This document shows positions 1-8,798 of a DNA stretch of 39,213 bases, one piece after another. The DNA lies in contig CASTST010000007.1 of assembly GCA_949451655.1 (NCBI GenBank), positions 1 to 39,213 of the forward strand. Reading direction: 5' to 3'. The DNA is from an uncultured Eubacteriales bacterium (lineage in GTDB: Bacteria; Bacillota; Clostridia; Oscillospirales; CAG-272). How positions within the stretch are numbered: the first letter of the stretch is position 1; every line of letters starts with the position of its first letter. Under the pieces are notes generated by a model. It had not been told where the DNA came from, ran no database searches, and worked only from the letters and a program-made list of their open reading frames with translations. Both the position numbers and the translations under genes were made by a program.

Positions 1-1
1 T

Positions 2-217
2 ATATGCCATGCGGCATATCGGTACGAATCGGATTGGGAAAATCCGCAGGGTATTATGACGGAGCAGGTGGCGTATGCAAAGGAGAAGGCGGCATACAGC
101 GGCAGTGTTTTCTACGGATACGATGAACTGCGTCAAAACACAAACGGGATTGCGGACGAGGTGCGGCAGATGTATGCACCTGTAAGCGCGGATGCCGATA
201 GTACAGGAAATGACTGA
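2..217 (+). CDS. C-terminal fragment, probable GHL10-type glycoside hydrolase
   Basis: The frame is open from the window edge and gives 71 residues, so only the end of the protein is visible. It reads ...GIMTEQVAYAKEKAAYSGSVF then YGYDEL and a short polar tail. A 'QV..A.....YSG..F..YD.L' pattern near the C-terminus is typical of the GHL10 (DUF187-like) family of extracellular glycoside hydrolases, where it forms the last strands and helix of the TIM barrel. That assignment is from memory of the family and rests on a short stretch. A strong hairpin terminator follows 39 bases after the stop, so this gene is probably the last of its transcript. Signal peptide and catalytic residues lie outside the window. 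Confidence 0.5.
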   Translation: MCHAAYRYESDWENPQGIMTEQVAYAKEKAAYSGSVFYGYDELRQNTNGIADEVRQMYAPVSADADSTGND

Positions 218-255
218 TTTGTAAACGTATTGTGCAGATTTTAACAGGTATAAAA

Positions 256-293
256 CACCCTTGTATGGAAAAACCATATAAGGGTGATTTTAA
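256..293 (+). terminator. Rho-independent terminator after the edge gene
   Basis: CACCCTTGTATGG (256-268) pairs with CCATATAAGGGTG (274-286) over 13 positions with a single G-T wobble. The loop is AAAAA, and ATTTTAATTT follows. It separates the fragment at the window edge from the next gene, which has its own promoter. Confidence 0.85.
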
Positions 294-294
294 T

Positions 295-323
295 TTGAAA
301 AAATGGGAACAATATGGTATAAT
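295..323 (+). promoter_or_regulatory. Sigma-A type promoter, TTGAAA-N17-TATAAT
   Basis: TTGAAA at 295-300 and TATAAT at 318-323 are separated by exactly 17 bases, immediately downstream of a terminator. The only early in-frame ATG of the following gene (322) overlaps the -10 box, so transcripts from this promoter would start after it. This makes the true start codon of that gene uncertain. Confidence 0.7.
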
Positions 324-807
324 GACTGCGAAGCAGTCACCTGCTGCCGGGCAGTGCAGCAGATTAAGGCAAATAAGAAATTATTTCATTATATTTGTAT
401 TTGGCGGTTTGTATTATTGCTTTTTAGAGGCGCTTTGGAGAGGATATACGCACTGGACTATGGCTGTTACAGGCGGGGCATGCTTCCTCGGGCTATTTAT
501 AATCAGCGTAAAAGGAAGGGAACTTCCGTTGTTTGTGCAGTGCCTTATGGGAAGCGTTCTTATCACGGCAATCGAGCTTTGTGCAGGCAGTATAGTCAAT
601 TTGATTCTGGGATGGAACGTCTGGGACTATTCTGTGCTGCGGTTTCATTTTATGGGACAGATTTGTCTTGTATATTCAGTAATTTGGTTTTTTCTATGTA
701 TGCCGGGGATCAAGCTTTGCCATGTGCTTTACCAGCTGTTGTTTGATGTGCCGGACAATTTGCATGCAGGAAAGGGGTCAGAAATTCATGAAACGCAGAT
801 TCGGTAA
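322..807 (+). CDS. Small membrane protein, putative 'ABC-transporter type IV' (CmpB-like) family
   Basis: About 161 residues with four to five hydrophobic segments (roughly residues 20-36, 45-58, 72-92, 98-112, 118-132 from the ATG at 322). The stretch with FLEALWRGYTHWTM, then ELCAGSIVNLILGWNVWDYS, is characteristic of the PF06541 family of small integral membrane proteins. These are named 'putative ABC-transporter type IV', but their function is not established. The start is unclear: the ATG at 322 has no ribosome binding site and lies inside the -10 box of a good promoter, while an upstream GTG at 232 precedes the terminator hairpin. A non-ATG start further in (for example TTG at 409) or a decayed 5' end are both possible. 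The 3' end overlaps the next gene by 20 bases, suggesting translational coupling. Confidence 0.6.
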   Translation: MTAKQSPAAGQCSRLRQIRNYFIIFVFGGLYYCFLEALWRGYTHWTMAVTGGACFLGLFIISVKGRELPLFVQCLMGSVLITAIELCAGSIVNLILGWNVWDYSVLRFHFMGQICLVYSVIWFFLCMPGIKLCHVLYQLLFDVPDNLHAGKGSEIHETQIR

Positions 808-1672
808 CGGGAAACTAAAAAAAGCCGCTGCTTTTTCAGCGACGGCTATTTTGGTTATTCTTGCTGCTATATTTGTGTGGGACGCCTGGTTCAGAGATTA
901 TACGCAGGAGATGTCTGCTGCCTGTGAATTTCATTTTATTGATGTGGGACAGGGCGACAGCACGCTCATTTTAACACAGGATGCCGCAGTGCTGATTGAT
1001 GCCGGTCCCACAGATGCCGGAGAAGAAACTGTACGGTATATCCGCAACTATACAGATTCTATTGATTATATGATTCTGACACATCCTCATGAGGATCATA
1101 TCGGCGGCGCTGTGAAGATTATAAACAATTTGAAGGTAAAAAATGTTATAATGACAGATGCATCCAATGATGTTGTTACCTTTTCCCGTTTGATCGGAGT
1201 AATTGAGGATAGCGGAGTGCGTGTGCTGCAGGCGCAGCCCGGAAATACATATGGGGCTGACGGAATCAATCTGCAGATTTTGGCGCCGCTTGCCGATTTT
1301 GACGATTTTAATGAATATAGTGTCGTAACCCGCGTAGAATATAAAGACGTTTCCATGATCGTTCCGGGGGATGCGGAAACCCGCTCTGAGAAACTGATGC
1401 TGGAAACGTATCAGCAGGGTGAACTGGATGCGGATATATTGAAGCTTGGACATCATGGCTCCCGCACATCGTCAACACCTGCGTTTTTGGCTGCTGTCAG
1501 TCCGAAATGGAGCATTGCATCCTGCGGATTGAATAACTCCTACGGGCATCCGCACCAGCAAACCCTGGAGCGGACCGCCGAACTTGGAATCCCCGTACTG
1601 CGCACGGATGAGATGGGTTCTATCGTGTTTGCAACAGACGGGGAAAAACTGTGGCTTGCAGGAAATCAGTGA
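788..1672 (+). CDS. ComEC/Rec2-like metallo-beta-lactamase-fold hydrolase, membrane anchored
   Basis: 294 residues. A positively charged N-terminus is followed by one membrane segment (about residues 13-33), then a metallo-beta-lactamase domain. [14 protein letters not shown] opens the fold and [11 protein letters not shown] is the metal-binding HxHxDH motif. [12 protein letters not shown] and the late SYGHPH histidines complete the dinuclear site. This set matches the extracellular nuclease-like domain of ComEC-type proteins, but the large ComEC channel domain is absent, so this is a stand-alone secreted or anchored hydrolase rather than a DNA-uptake channel. The ATG at 788 was chosen because AGGAAAGGGG lies just upstream; the frame is open further 5'. 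The stop codon runs 7 bases into the convergent spo0A gene, leaving no space for a terminator between them. Confidence 0.85.
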   Translation: MKRRFGNGKLKKAAAFSATAILVILAAIFVWDAWFRDYTQEMSAACEFHFIDVGQGDSTLILTQDAAVLIDAGPTDAGEETVRYIRNYTDSIDYMILTHPHEDHIGGAVKIINNLKVKNVIMTDASNDVVTFSRLIGVIEDSGVRVLQAQPGNTYGADGINLQILAPLADFDDFNEYSVVTRVEYKDVSMIVPGDAETRSEKLMLETYQQGELDADILKLGHHGSRTSSTPAFLAAVSPKWSIASCGLNNSYGHPHQQTLERTAELGIPVLRTDEMGSIVFATDGEKLWLAGNQ

Positions 1673-2442
1673 ATTTTATATTTGAGGCGGAGATTATCGG
1701 CGATCATAGCAATGAATTCGCTGTTGGTGGGCTTTCCGCGATTGTTCTGGATGGTGTATCCGAAATATGCGTTCAGTGTATCAATATCTCCTCTGTCCCA
1801 TGCTACTTCAATGGCATGGCGGATTGCGCGCTCTACTCTGGAGGTTGTGGTGGAATATTTCTTCGCAACGGAGGGGTAGAGCACTTTTGTTACGGAATTG
1901 ATTATGTCACTGTCACTGATTGTAAGCAGGATTGCGGTCCGGAGATACTGATATCCTTTGATGTGGGCAGGAACTCCGATCTGGTGAATGATTTTTGTAA
2001 CCTGGGCTTCAATGTCCGGAGGGGTCACGCTTACTGCACCTACGGAAATGGATCCGTCCGCTCTGCCGCGGTAAATGGAAACCACATGCTCGGAAAGGCT
2101 GGTGTAGTCCAGAGGCTTTGGCAGACAGAGTGCCGCACCTGCACGGGCTGCCTCAACAAAGATATTTTGATTGGTGACAAGAGAGGCAATGATGAACGCC
2201 GGTGCACGGTCTTGTCCGAAGGGCAGGGTCAGCGCCTGACGGATCAGACCGATTCCGTCCAGTCGGGAAAGCCATACGTCTGCGATGACTACATCGGGGT
2301 GGTTGCGGTTTATGTAGGTGAGTGCTTCTTCCCCGTTGGTAACTTCATCGACGAAGCGGATGCCTGCACGCATCAGTGCTTCTTTGCACATTTTTCTGCT
2401 GTCATTGTTTTCATCTGCTACTAATACTTTTATCTTGTCCAT
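1666..2442 (-). CDS. spo0A: Sporulation transcription factor Spo0A
   Basis: 258 residues with the two Spo0A domains. Residues 1-125 form a receiver with D10/E11, the phosphoacceptor D55 and K109. The C-terminal 120 residues hold the sporulation DNA-binding domain, with the near-invariant [13 protein letters not shown] and [15 protein letters not shown] segments. Spo0A~P binds TGNCGAA boxes to switch on early sporulation genes and repress abrB-type genes. The receiver is slightly divergent: the usual Met-Pro after the phosphorylated Asp is Leu-Ser, and the switch Thr appears as Ser87. GGAG 8 bases upstream supports the ATG. The gene is not next to spoIVB, its common neighbour in Bacillota. Upstream are a promoter, seven TGGTAA-type motifs and a candidate 0A box. 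Confidence 0.95.
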   Translation of the reverse strand: MDKIKVLVADENNDSRKMCKEALMRAGIRFVDEVTNGEEALTYINRNHPDVVIADVWLSRLDGIGLIRQALTLPFGQDRAPAFIIASLVTNQNIFVEAARAGAALCLPKPLDYTSLSEHVVSIYRGRADGSISVGAVSVTPPDIEAQVTKIIHQIGVPAHIKGYQYLRTAILLTISDSDIINSVTKVLYPSVAKKYSTTTSRVERAIRHAIEVAWDRGDIDTLNAYFGYTIQNNRGKPTNSEFIAMIADNLRLKYKIH

Positions 2443-2458
2443 GGTTTTTCTCCGTATG

Positions 2459-2567
2459 TGGTAATTTATGGTAATTGAATTTTACCACAATTTGGTAATT
2501 ATTGCAAGTATTTACCATGTAAAAATTTTAACAAAATTGGCGGAATTCAATTGGTAATAATTACCAA
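2459..2567. promoter_or_regulatory. spo0A promoter inside a cluster of seven TGGTAA/TTACCA motifs
   Basis: On the minus strand TTGCAA (2502-2507) and TAAAAT (2479-2484) are 17 bases apart, predicting a start near 2472 and a leader of about 30 bases for spo0A. The same stretch holds TGGTAA at 2459, 2469, 2493 and 2552 and its complement TTACCA at 2482, 2512 and 2561. The last pair forms the 17-base palindrome TTGGTAATAATTACCAA (2551-2567). The motifs overlap the start site, the -10 box and the spacer, as expected for repressor operators. The protein that binds them is not identifiable from the sequence. Confidence 0.6.
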
Positions 2568-2605
2568 GCTTTGTTTTTGCGCCTAAAAAGTGTTTTTATG
2601 CAAGA

Positions 2606-2614
2606 TTTGACGAA
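2606..2614 (+). promoter_or_regulatory. Candidate Spo0A-binding box (TTTGACGAA)
   Basis: TGACGAA (2608-2614) fits the 0A-box consensus TGNCGAA and is preceded by TT. It lies between spo0A and the divergent DUF2156 gene, 64 bases before the ATG of the latter. Autoregulation of spo0A or control of the divergent gene would be plausible. A single 7-base match can occur by chance. Confidence 0.35.
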
Positions 2615-2677
2615 TTTTGCAGTGGCGGTGCAGTATAAAAGAAAAATAGATTTATTATGTAAAAAAACGGAGTTTTT

Positions 2678-3640
2678 ATGTTGGATTTTCAGAAAATTAA
2701 AAAAGCAGATTTTGGAAAACTGGATGCTTTTTATGAAGCACAGAAAGAATATATATTTACAGATACACATCGCATTTGCGATTATGCGCCCGGAACAGTA
2801 AAAATGTGGTGTACTGCATATGATATGGAATATGCTTTATTCCATGATAATCTATATTTGAGTGCATTATTTGATGAAGAAGGAATGCGCAGCTATTTAT
2901 ATCCGCTTGGACCGAATAAAAAGGACGCATTGGAACAGCTGCGGGAGCACATTGAAAAAATTGGATCCGGAACGCTGTCTGTTATTCCCGAGGAATGTGC
3001 TGTGCTGGCAGAAGACGTATTTGGTACAGAGTACATTGTAAAAGACACATTGCGTGCGGATCGGGATTGGGCAGACTATATTTATTTGAAAAAGGATTTT
3101 GAAAATCCCGCGGGTCGCAGGCATCACAAGCAGAAAAATCTTATCAACCGATTTGTGCGGGAAAATTCAGATTATACATGCGAAGCAATTTCAGAAGAGA
3201 ATGTGGAAGAAGTTTTGCGGTATTACAGGAAGTATGCTTTGGAGAATCCCTATACTTCCGGCATAGACGATGCAGAATTTACAGCGGCGTGTGATGTTCT
3301 CATGCATTGGAGTTTATATAATATGCAAGGTATTTTGCTGCGTGCAGCGGGGGAAATTTGCGGGTTCACGATTGGTGAGGTATATGGAGATACTGTATTT
3401 GTGCATGTAGAAAAGGCAGAAAAAGAAAAGGACGGCGCTTTTCAGGTGCTGTCCCGGGATTTTTTGCGCAGCATCCATGATCCTGCTGTATTATATGTAA
3501 ATCGTGAGGAGGATATGGGGCTGGAAGGCTTGCGCCGCTCCAAGCTTGCATATGGTCCGATTCGGTTGGATTATAAGTATTCTATGGATGTAGTTTTTGC
3601 GAAAAACGCCCATTTGTCGGGGGAATGCGCCTTTTTGTGA
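2678..3640 (+). CDS. DUF2156 / phosphatidylglycerol lysyltransferase C-terminal-domain protein
   Basis: 320 residues forming a GNAT-like DUF2156 (LPG_synthase_C, PF09924) fold with no membrane segment. The C-terminal half shows the family signature: GFTIGEVYGDTVFVHVEKAE, then the VNREEDMGLEGLRRSKLAY block, which closely resembles the acyl-acceptor end of MprF-type aminoacyl transferases. MprF proteins transfer amino acids from tRNA to lipids. Soluble DUF2156 proteins of Clostridia lack the flippase part and their substrate is not known. GGAG lies 6 to 10 bases upstream of the ATG. The gene diverges from spo0A across a shared control region, so co-regulation with sporulation is possible but unproven. 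The coding sequence is noticeably AT-rich. Confidence 0.8.
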   Translation: MLDFQKIKKADFGKLDAFYEAQKEYIFTDTHRICDYAPGTVKMWCTAYDMEYALFHDNLYLSALFDEEGMRSYLYPLGPNKKDALEQLREHIEKIGSGTLSVIPEECAVLAEDVFGTEYIVKDTLRADRDWADYIYLKKDFENPAGRRHHKQKNLINRFVRENSDYTCEAISEENVEEVLRYYRKYALENPYTSGIDDAEFTAACDVLMHWSLYNMQGILLRAAGEICGFTIGEVYGDTVFVHVEKAEKEKDGAFQVLSRDFLRSIHDPAVLYVNREEDMGLEGLRRSKLAYGPIRLDYKYSMDVVFAKNAHLSGECAFL

Positions 3641-4025
3641 TTTTGTTCGCCATTTTTCGATATGAATTTTTTTGCTGAATTATTAAAATGAATGGAATTA
3701 GTTAAATAATAAAAATGAAAGGCTTCCTCATTAGCATTCCTTATACAATCCCTCCGAGTTTTGCTGCGCAAAACCCACCTCCCTTTGCACAAGGGAGGCT
3801 TTCGTTTATTGAGTAGAGCGTTGCGCTGCCTCTCTTCACTGGGAACTTAAAAGGGTTCAAATACCCGCAACCCGCAAATCGTGCAAAAAATCCCCCGATA
3901 AAGGAGTGTCGCGAAATTTATACACAAATAAAAAGACCCTCATGGAGGATCCACTACGCGGCACTTTTGGGTGCGTCGTAAGGCGATGCAACTAAAAAGA
4001 GCTCCCCAAAAGGGAGTGATAATTT
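3641..4025. repeat. Gene-free repeat region, first part: one palindromic half-element and degenerate copies
   Basis: At 3745-3803 ACAATCCC is followed by the hairpin GTTTTGC-TGC-GCAAAAC (3758-3774) and the hairpin CCTCCCTT-TGCAC-AAGGGAGG (3778-3798). This is the half-element of the repeat family found throughout the window, here without a core. From 3804 to 4025 there are weaker, decayed versions (short CCC...GGG stems separated by AAATAAAAA linkers). No coding potential or clear terminator is visible. Confidence 0.75.
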
Positions 4026-4349
4026 AAATAAAAAAGCCCTCGGTAAAGGGAGCATTACCGCAAAGCAACCAAAATAAAAGGCTCCTTGGTAAAGAGAGCA
4101 CTACCGTAAAGAGACACAAATAAAAGGTCCCATGGTAAAGGGAGCACTACCGTAAAGCGACTTAAATAAAAGGTCCCATGGTAAAGGGAGCACTACCGTA
4201 AAGAGACACAAATAAAAGGTCCCATGGTAAAGGGAGCATTACCGCAAAGCGACTTAAATAAAAGGTCCCTCTGGTGAAGGGGCGCTGCCGCGAAGCGCCC
4301 CAAATAAAAGGCCCCCTTGTGCAAAGGGGGCTCCCGCGTAGCGGGTGGG
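4026..4349 (+). repeat. Tandem array of seven 46-bp hairpin units
   Basis: Units begin with AAATAAAAG at 4026, 4072, 4118, 4164, 4210, 4256 and 4302, an exact 46-base period. Each has a TCCC...GGGA stem (GGTCCCATGGTAAAGGGAGC in the central units) and a second, weaker stem around ACCG...CG. The last unit (4302 on) is the least decayed form: CCCCCTTGTGCAAAGGGGG, then CCCGCGTAGCGGG, then GGGGATTGT at the end. Three central units are almost identical, so amplification is recent. There are no unique spacers, so this is not a CRISPR array. Confidence 0.9.
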
Positions 4350-4398
4350 GGATTGTCTTTCTAAAGAAAAGCAATATCAAATAAAGCGGAGAATTTAT

Positions 4399-5802
4399 TC
4401 AATAATTGCGCAGGATGCGTGCGTACAAATTTTCATTCATAAACGAATAAACGGTGTACATTCCATAAGTGAACAGCGCTACAAACAGCCCTCCCAGAAT
4501 CCAGATTGCAGGAAACCACGGCGCAAGACTTGCATATGCTCCGTTCAGCAACAGTGCTATGCCTCCAATAGCTTCGGTAAATAACATCCGCTGCCGCAGC
4601 CCTTTCCGAATCCGTGTAATTTCTAATGCACTTTGATCTTCTGTTCTGTAAAACTGCCCTGTGTATGCGATGATGTGTGCATCCATCATTTGATGTAACA
4701 GATACAGCAGCACCGCATATGCGGCGATTGTAAAAATTGCTTCTGCCGCACAGGCAATCATAATTCTTGGATACAGCACAGAGGCGTGCTTCACACCAAG
4801 TGCAAAAGAATCGGGTGTGTAATTGTTTAGTCCGCCGGTATAATGAATCAGCAGTGCTTCATGGAGGATGGATACAGCGCCGGTTAATACGGATAGAATG
4901 ATCCCCCACAGGGCGAATTTTTTATAGTCTTGTTTCAAGTATGCAAAAATAACAATGAGAAAAGATGCCGACAGGATGCCTGGCAGCATATTTACATAAT
5001 CGAAATAAATGCAGAAGCACAGACCGCATGCAATTGCGGACAAAATCAGAATGGTACGCATTCTCTTTGCGGTGAGATATCCTTTGTTGGGTAGAATCTC
5101 ATCTGTATATTTCTGCCACAGGGTGTTTGTAAGCGTTTGATCGGCGCAAATACCTTTGATATACCGGCGAAACCGGAGCAACCAGGGAAGACAGACGGCA
5201 AATACTACAATACAGGAAAGACCGTATAAAATGTTAATATACTCAGCCCAGTCTACCCCTCCCTGTCCTACATAATGGCTTACGAAAATGGTGGGAATCA
5301 ATGGCAATACTGAGCCTGCGGCACGTGCAAAGAAGGCAATGTACGTGAGCACTTGCAGTGCGGTGACACTGGAGTATTTTTTGTTTTTGCCTCGTAAAGC
5401 CCCGCGGGAAGGAACCGCGCCTGGTGCAGTGGCTCCGGTGCGCAAGGCGGCATAGGAAAATCCGGCGAACAGATGGGAGACTGCCGGCAAAAAGAAGATA
5501 GCACTGAGCACGCTGAAGGTAAATGCCATCAGCATGATATAGGAGCCGGAATTAAAGGGCAGTGTGAAGACGATGCACGTTTGTGCAGCACTCACTACAG
5601 CTAACTTTGCAAATCCGTCCCGTGCGTCCCCCAGATGATCAGTAACTTCCGCCGCTTTGGAAAGACCGTGCATGATCATCAGCAATCCGATAAAATCCGG
5701 AAGAATATCAATAATATTGATCAGGGGATTGCATAAAAAGATCATGCCGGCGCCAATCCAGGAAAGTCCCAGCGGGTCTCGCTTTTGTTTATGCGTTTTC
5801 AT
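4399..5802 (-). CDS. Multi-spanning membrane protein of unknown function, coupled to secA
   Basis: 467 residues, with about ten to twelve hydrophobic segments spread over the whole length and short charged loops. I do not recognise the family. No transporter signature, ATP-binding motif or catalytic pattern stands out. The N-terminus ([20 protein letters not shown] followed by a [12 protein letters not shown] stretch) suggests a hairpin of two helices. The ATG at 5802 was chosen because it lies inside the last codons of secA (14-base overlap) with GGAGCAGG shortly upstream; the frame runs on to 5865 inside secA. The overlap implies translation coupled to SecA, so a role in membrane or envelope biology is a reasonable but unproven guess. 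The gene runs into the tandem repeat region at its 3' end. Confidence 0.7.
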   Translation of the reverse strand: MKTHKQKRDPLGLSWIGAGMIFLCNPLINIIDILPDFIGLLMIMHGLSKAAEVTDHLGDARDGFAKLAVVSAAQTCIVFTLPFNSGSYIMLMAFTFSVLSAIFFLPAVSHLFAGFSYAALRTGATAPGAVPSRGALRGKNKKYSSVTALQVLTYIAFFARAAGSVLPLIPTIFVSHYVGQGGVDWAEYINILYGLSCIVVFAVCLPWLLRFRRYIKGICADQTLTNTLWQKYTDEILPNKGYLTAKRMRTILILSAIACGLCFCIYFDYVNMLPGILSASFLIVIFAYLKQDYKKFALWGIILSVLTGAVSILHEALLIHYTGGLNNYTPDSFALGVKHASVLYPRIMIACAAEAIFTIAAYAVLLYLLHQMMDAHIIAYTGQFYRTEDQSALEITRIRKGLRQRMLFTEAIGGIALLLNGAYASLAPWFPAIWILGGLFVALFTYGMYTVYSFMNENLYARILRNY

Positions 5803-8548
5803 TTGTTGTACCTGCTCCGCAGCATTTTTTATATTTTTTGCCGCTGCCACAAGGACAAGGATCATTCCGTCCTACCTTCTCGGCAGCTTTCTTTACGACC
5901 GGCTTTTTCTTGAGGGTTCCGTCACCTGCTCCTGCAAATCCGGTGGAGACAGGCTTAATGATTTGCTCGCGCTTCATAGTCTGCGGACGGGGCATTACGG
6001 AAAGCAGCATGCGAACGGTATCATCACGGATCATAGTGACCATTTCATCAAACAGATCGGCACCTGCAATCCGGTATTCGCTGATCGGATTGCGCTGTGC
6101 ATATGCCTGCAATCCGATAGATTCCATCAAAGAATCCATATCCTCCAGGTGGTCCATCCATTTGGAATCTACGTTGCGCAGAAGGACTACCCGTTCCACT
6201 TCCCGGAAAGTTTCTTCTCCGAAAAGCTTCTGTTCTTTCTCTTCGTAGATTTTCATAGCGCGGTCCAGAAGTTCCTGACGGATTTCTTCCCGCAGGTCGC
6301 TGGCTTTTCCGGAAAGATCGTTAAAATCACTTTCCTGACAAAGCAGTCCCATATATTTATTTTTCAGGGAGGCAACATCCCAGAGGTTAATGTCTTCTTC
6401 ATGGAGAAATTGCGTAATGGAATCGGAAATGGTAGACTGGATCATGGAGATCATTTTATCCCGGAGGGAGCCGCCTTCCAGCACTTCCTGCCGCTGCTGA
6501 TAAATGACTTTACGCTGCTGATTCATTACGTCGTCGTAGGAAAGGACGTTCTTTCTGCGTTCAAAGTTCTGATCCTCGAGGCGCTTTTGCGCGCTTTCGA
6601 TGGAATTGGAAAGAATGCGCGCGTCAATGGGATCGTTCTCAGTAATGCCCAGACGGGATACCATGCCCAGGATCCGGTCACTGCCGAACAGACGCATCAA
6701 ATCGTCTGCCAGAGACAGATAGAATCTGGATTCGCCTGGGTCGCCCTGACGACCGCTTCGGCCGCGGAGCTGGTTGTCAATACGCCGTGCATCGTGCCGT
6801 TCGGTGCCGATTACGAAAAGTCCGCCTGCCTGTACAACCTTTTCCGCTTCCGGTTTGATTTCTTCTTTATATTTGTCATACAATTCCCGGTAATGCTTCC
6901 GGGCTTCGATGACTTCATCGGATACGGACTGGGAAGAACCGGTAGCCAGCATGATGATTTCTTCTTCATAGCCTTCCTTGCGCATCTGCTGCTTTGCAAG
7001 ATATTCTGCATTTCCGCCCAGCATAATATCCGTACCACGTCCCGCCATGTTGGTGGAAATGGTAACAGCGCCTAACTTACCTGCTTGAGCTACGATTTCC
7101 GCTTCTTTTTCGTGATATTTTGCGTTCAGCACGTTATGAGGGATACCGGCAGCTTTCAATTTTTTGGACAGCATTTCCGATTTTTCTACGGAAACGGTAC
7201 CAACCAGCACCGGCTGCCCTTTTTCGTGACATTCGATGATCTGCTGAATAACTGCTTTATCCTTCCCGGCAATGGTGGTATATACCACGTCGCTGTGATC
7301 CATACGGATCATCGGCTTGTTGGTGGGCACTTCCACAACATCCAGATTGTATATTTCCCGGAATTCGTTTTCTTCAGACAGAGCAGTACCGGTCATACCG
7401 GACAGCTTGTCGTACATTCTGAAATAGTTCTGGAAGGTAATGGTGGCAATGGTACGGTTTTCCCGCTGGATTTCCACCCCTTCCTTTGCTTCAATTGCCT
7501 GATGAAGTCCATCGGAGTAACGGCGCCCCGGCATGATACGACCGGTAAAGCTGTCTACGATCATAACTTCATTGTTATTGATTACATAGTCCGTGTCCCG
7601 CTTCATAATACCGTGTGCGCGGATGGCCTGATAAATATGGTGAGAGATGTCTGCATTTTCCGGATCAGACAGGTTTTCGATTCCAAAGAAAGCTTCGGAT
7701 TTTTTGATGCCGTTGGCGGTCAGCGTACAGGAGCGGGCTTTTTCATCTACGATGTAATCCTGCTCCACCTGATCGTTTTCTACTTTTGCGTCCAGCTCTT
7801 TGATTACAAATTTGGACATGGTGCGTGCCAGCGCTTCTGCGCGCTTGTATAAATCGTCTGTTTTGGTGCCGTGTCCGGATATAATCAGCGGGGTGCGGGC
7901 TTCGTCGATCAGGATAGAGTCCACCTCGTCCACGATGGCGAAATAGTGCCCCCGCTGTACCTGGCCTTCCTTATAGGTAGCCATGTTATCCCGCAGATAG
8001 TCAAATCCAAATTCATTGTTGGTACCGTAGGTGATGTCGCAGTTGTATGCCGCCTGTTTTTCCTCTTTGGATTGATCGTGGACAATCAGACCGGTGGTCA
8101 GCCCGAGAAATTCGTGAATCCGTCCCATTTCTTCCTGACCCATTTTTGCAAGATATTCGTTGACGGTGACAATGTGCACGCCTTTGCCTGTGAGGGCGTT
8201 CAAGTAAGCGGGCAGTACTGCCACCAGGGTTTTACCTTCACCGGTTTTCATTTCTGCAACTCTGCCCTGATGGAGCAGAATACCGCACATCAGCTGTACG
8301 CGGAAGGGGCGCTTGCCCAATACCCGGTCTGCCGCTTCCCGCACCAGTGCAAATGCATCGGGAAGAATATCGTCCAGGGTTTTGCCGTTTTGCAGTTCTT
8401 CCTTCAGGCGGTTCGTAGTCTCCCGCATTTCCTCATCCGCCATATCTTTATATTTCGGCGCGAGCGCTTCTATTTTATCTACTGTTGGAATGATTTTTTT
8501 GATTTGGTGATCGCTGTATGTTCCGAAAATTTTTGTCATGAGACTCAT
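5789..8548 (-). CDS. secA: Preprotein translocase ATPase SecA
   Basis: 919 residues, full length for SecA1. It drives secretory proteins through SecYEG by ATP hydrolysis at the inner face of the membrane. The order is canonical: the N-terminal [16 protein letters not shown], Walker A in MKTGEGKTL (about residue 100), the [19 protein letters not shown] box, the preprotein-crosslinking domain, then NBD2 with [30 protein letters not shown] and GRQGDPG. Next come the helical wing and scaffold. The C-terminus carries the SEC-C zinc motif [18 protein letters not shown]. The ATG at 8548 gives the usual start MSLMTKIF; a TTG at 8584 extends the frame but is unlikely. A TATAAT on the minus strand at 8660-8665 may be its promoter. 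Confidence 0.97.
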   Translation of the reverse strand: MSLMTKIFGTYSDHQIKKIIPTVDKIEALAPKYKDMADEEMRETTNRLKEELQNGKTLDDILPDAFALVREAADRVLGKRPFRVQLMCGILLHQGRVAEMKTGEGKTLVAVLPAYLNALTGKGVHIVTVNEYLAKMGQEEMGRIHEFLGLTTGLIVHDQSKEEKQAAYNCDITYGTNNEFGFDYLRDNMATYKEGQVQRGHYFAIVDEVDSILIDEARTPLIISGHGTKTDDLYKRAEALARTMSKFVIKELDAKVENDQVEQDYIVDEKARSCTLTANGIKKSEAFFGIENLSDPENADISHHIYQAIRAHGIMKRDTDYVINNNEVMIVDSFTGRIMPGRRYSDGLHQAIEAKEGVEIQRENRTIATITFQNYFRMYDKLSGMTGTALSEENEFREIYNLDVVEVPTNKPMIRMDHSDVVYTTIAGKDKAVIQQIIECHEKGQPVLVGTVSVEKSEMLSKKLKAAGIPHNVLNAKYHEKEAEIVAQAGKLGAVTISTNMAGRGTDIMLGGNAEYLAKQQMRKEGYEEEIIMLATGSSQSVSDEVIEARKHYRELYDKYKEEIKPEAEKVVQAGGLFVIGTERHDARRIDNQLRGRSGRQGDPGESRFYLSLADDLMRLFGSDRILGMVSRLGITENDPIDARILSNSIESAQKRLEDQNFERRKNVLSYDDVMNQQRKVIYQQRQEVLEGGSLRDKMISMIQSTISDSITQFLHEEDINLWDVASLKNKYMGLLCQESDFNDLSGKASDLREEIRQELLDRAMKIYEEKEQKLFGEETFREVERVVLLRNVDSKWMDHLEDMDSLMESIGLQAYAQRNPISEYRIAGADLFDEMVTMIRDDTVRMLLSVMPRPQTMKREQIIKPVSTGFAGAGDGTLKKKPVVKKAAEKVGRNDPCPCGSGKKYKKCCGAGTTNENA

Positions 8549-8659
8549 ATTCTGTTTCACTCTTTCTTTCGCCGGATTCTCCAAAAGCGGCGAGATTCAC
8601 AAATCTGAATTTGCAGCCGCTGCTGCATTTCTGTGAACCGACATAAAAATAATGTAATA

Positions 8660-8665
8660 ATTATA
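8660..8665 (-). promoter_or_regulatory. Possible -10 box of the secA promoter
   Basis: TGGATATAAT on the minus strand supplies a consensus TATAAT. The best upstream -35 candidate (TTGTGC, 19-base spacing) is poor, so the assignment rests mainly on the -10 box and on its place 112 bases before the secA start. Confidence 0.4.
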
Positions 8666-8728
8666 TCCATTTTACAACAACTGTGCACAATTGTAAAGAA
8701 GAAATAAAAAAATTTACATACAATGCTA

Positions 8729-8757
8729 TAGACAAAAAGGGCGGGGAATGCTATAAT
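8729..8757 (+). promoter_or_regulatory. Promoter of trmL, TAGACA-N17-TATAAT
   Basis: TAGACA (8729-8734) and TATAAT (8752-8757) are 17 bases apart, with the trmL ATG 41 bases after the -10 box. It diverges from the secA control region. Confidence 0.75.
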
Positions 8758-8798
8758 CCTTCTGGAGTAAATACGATAGGACAGGATATACGCAAATT

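Noticed and set aside
303..746. 147-residue frame overlapping the small membrane protein
   Set aside because: The other frame gives a clear membrane-protein pattern; this one is arginine- and cysteine-rich with no family resemblance.
4026..4349. Regular short repeats resembling a CRISPR array
   Set aside because: Units are directly contiguous, the whole 46 bases are similar between units, there are no unique spacers and no cas genes in the window.
5657..7852. Long plus-strand reading frames opposite secA
   Set aside because: They lie antisense to a full-length, motif-complete SecA, have no ribosome binding site and give Phe/His/Cys-rich translations typical of the reverse strand of a coding region.
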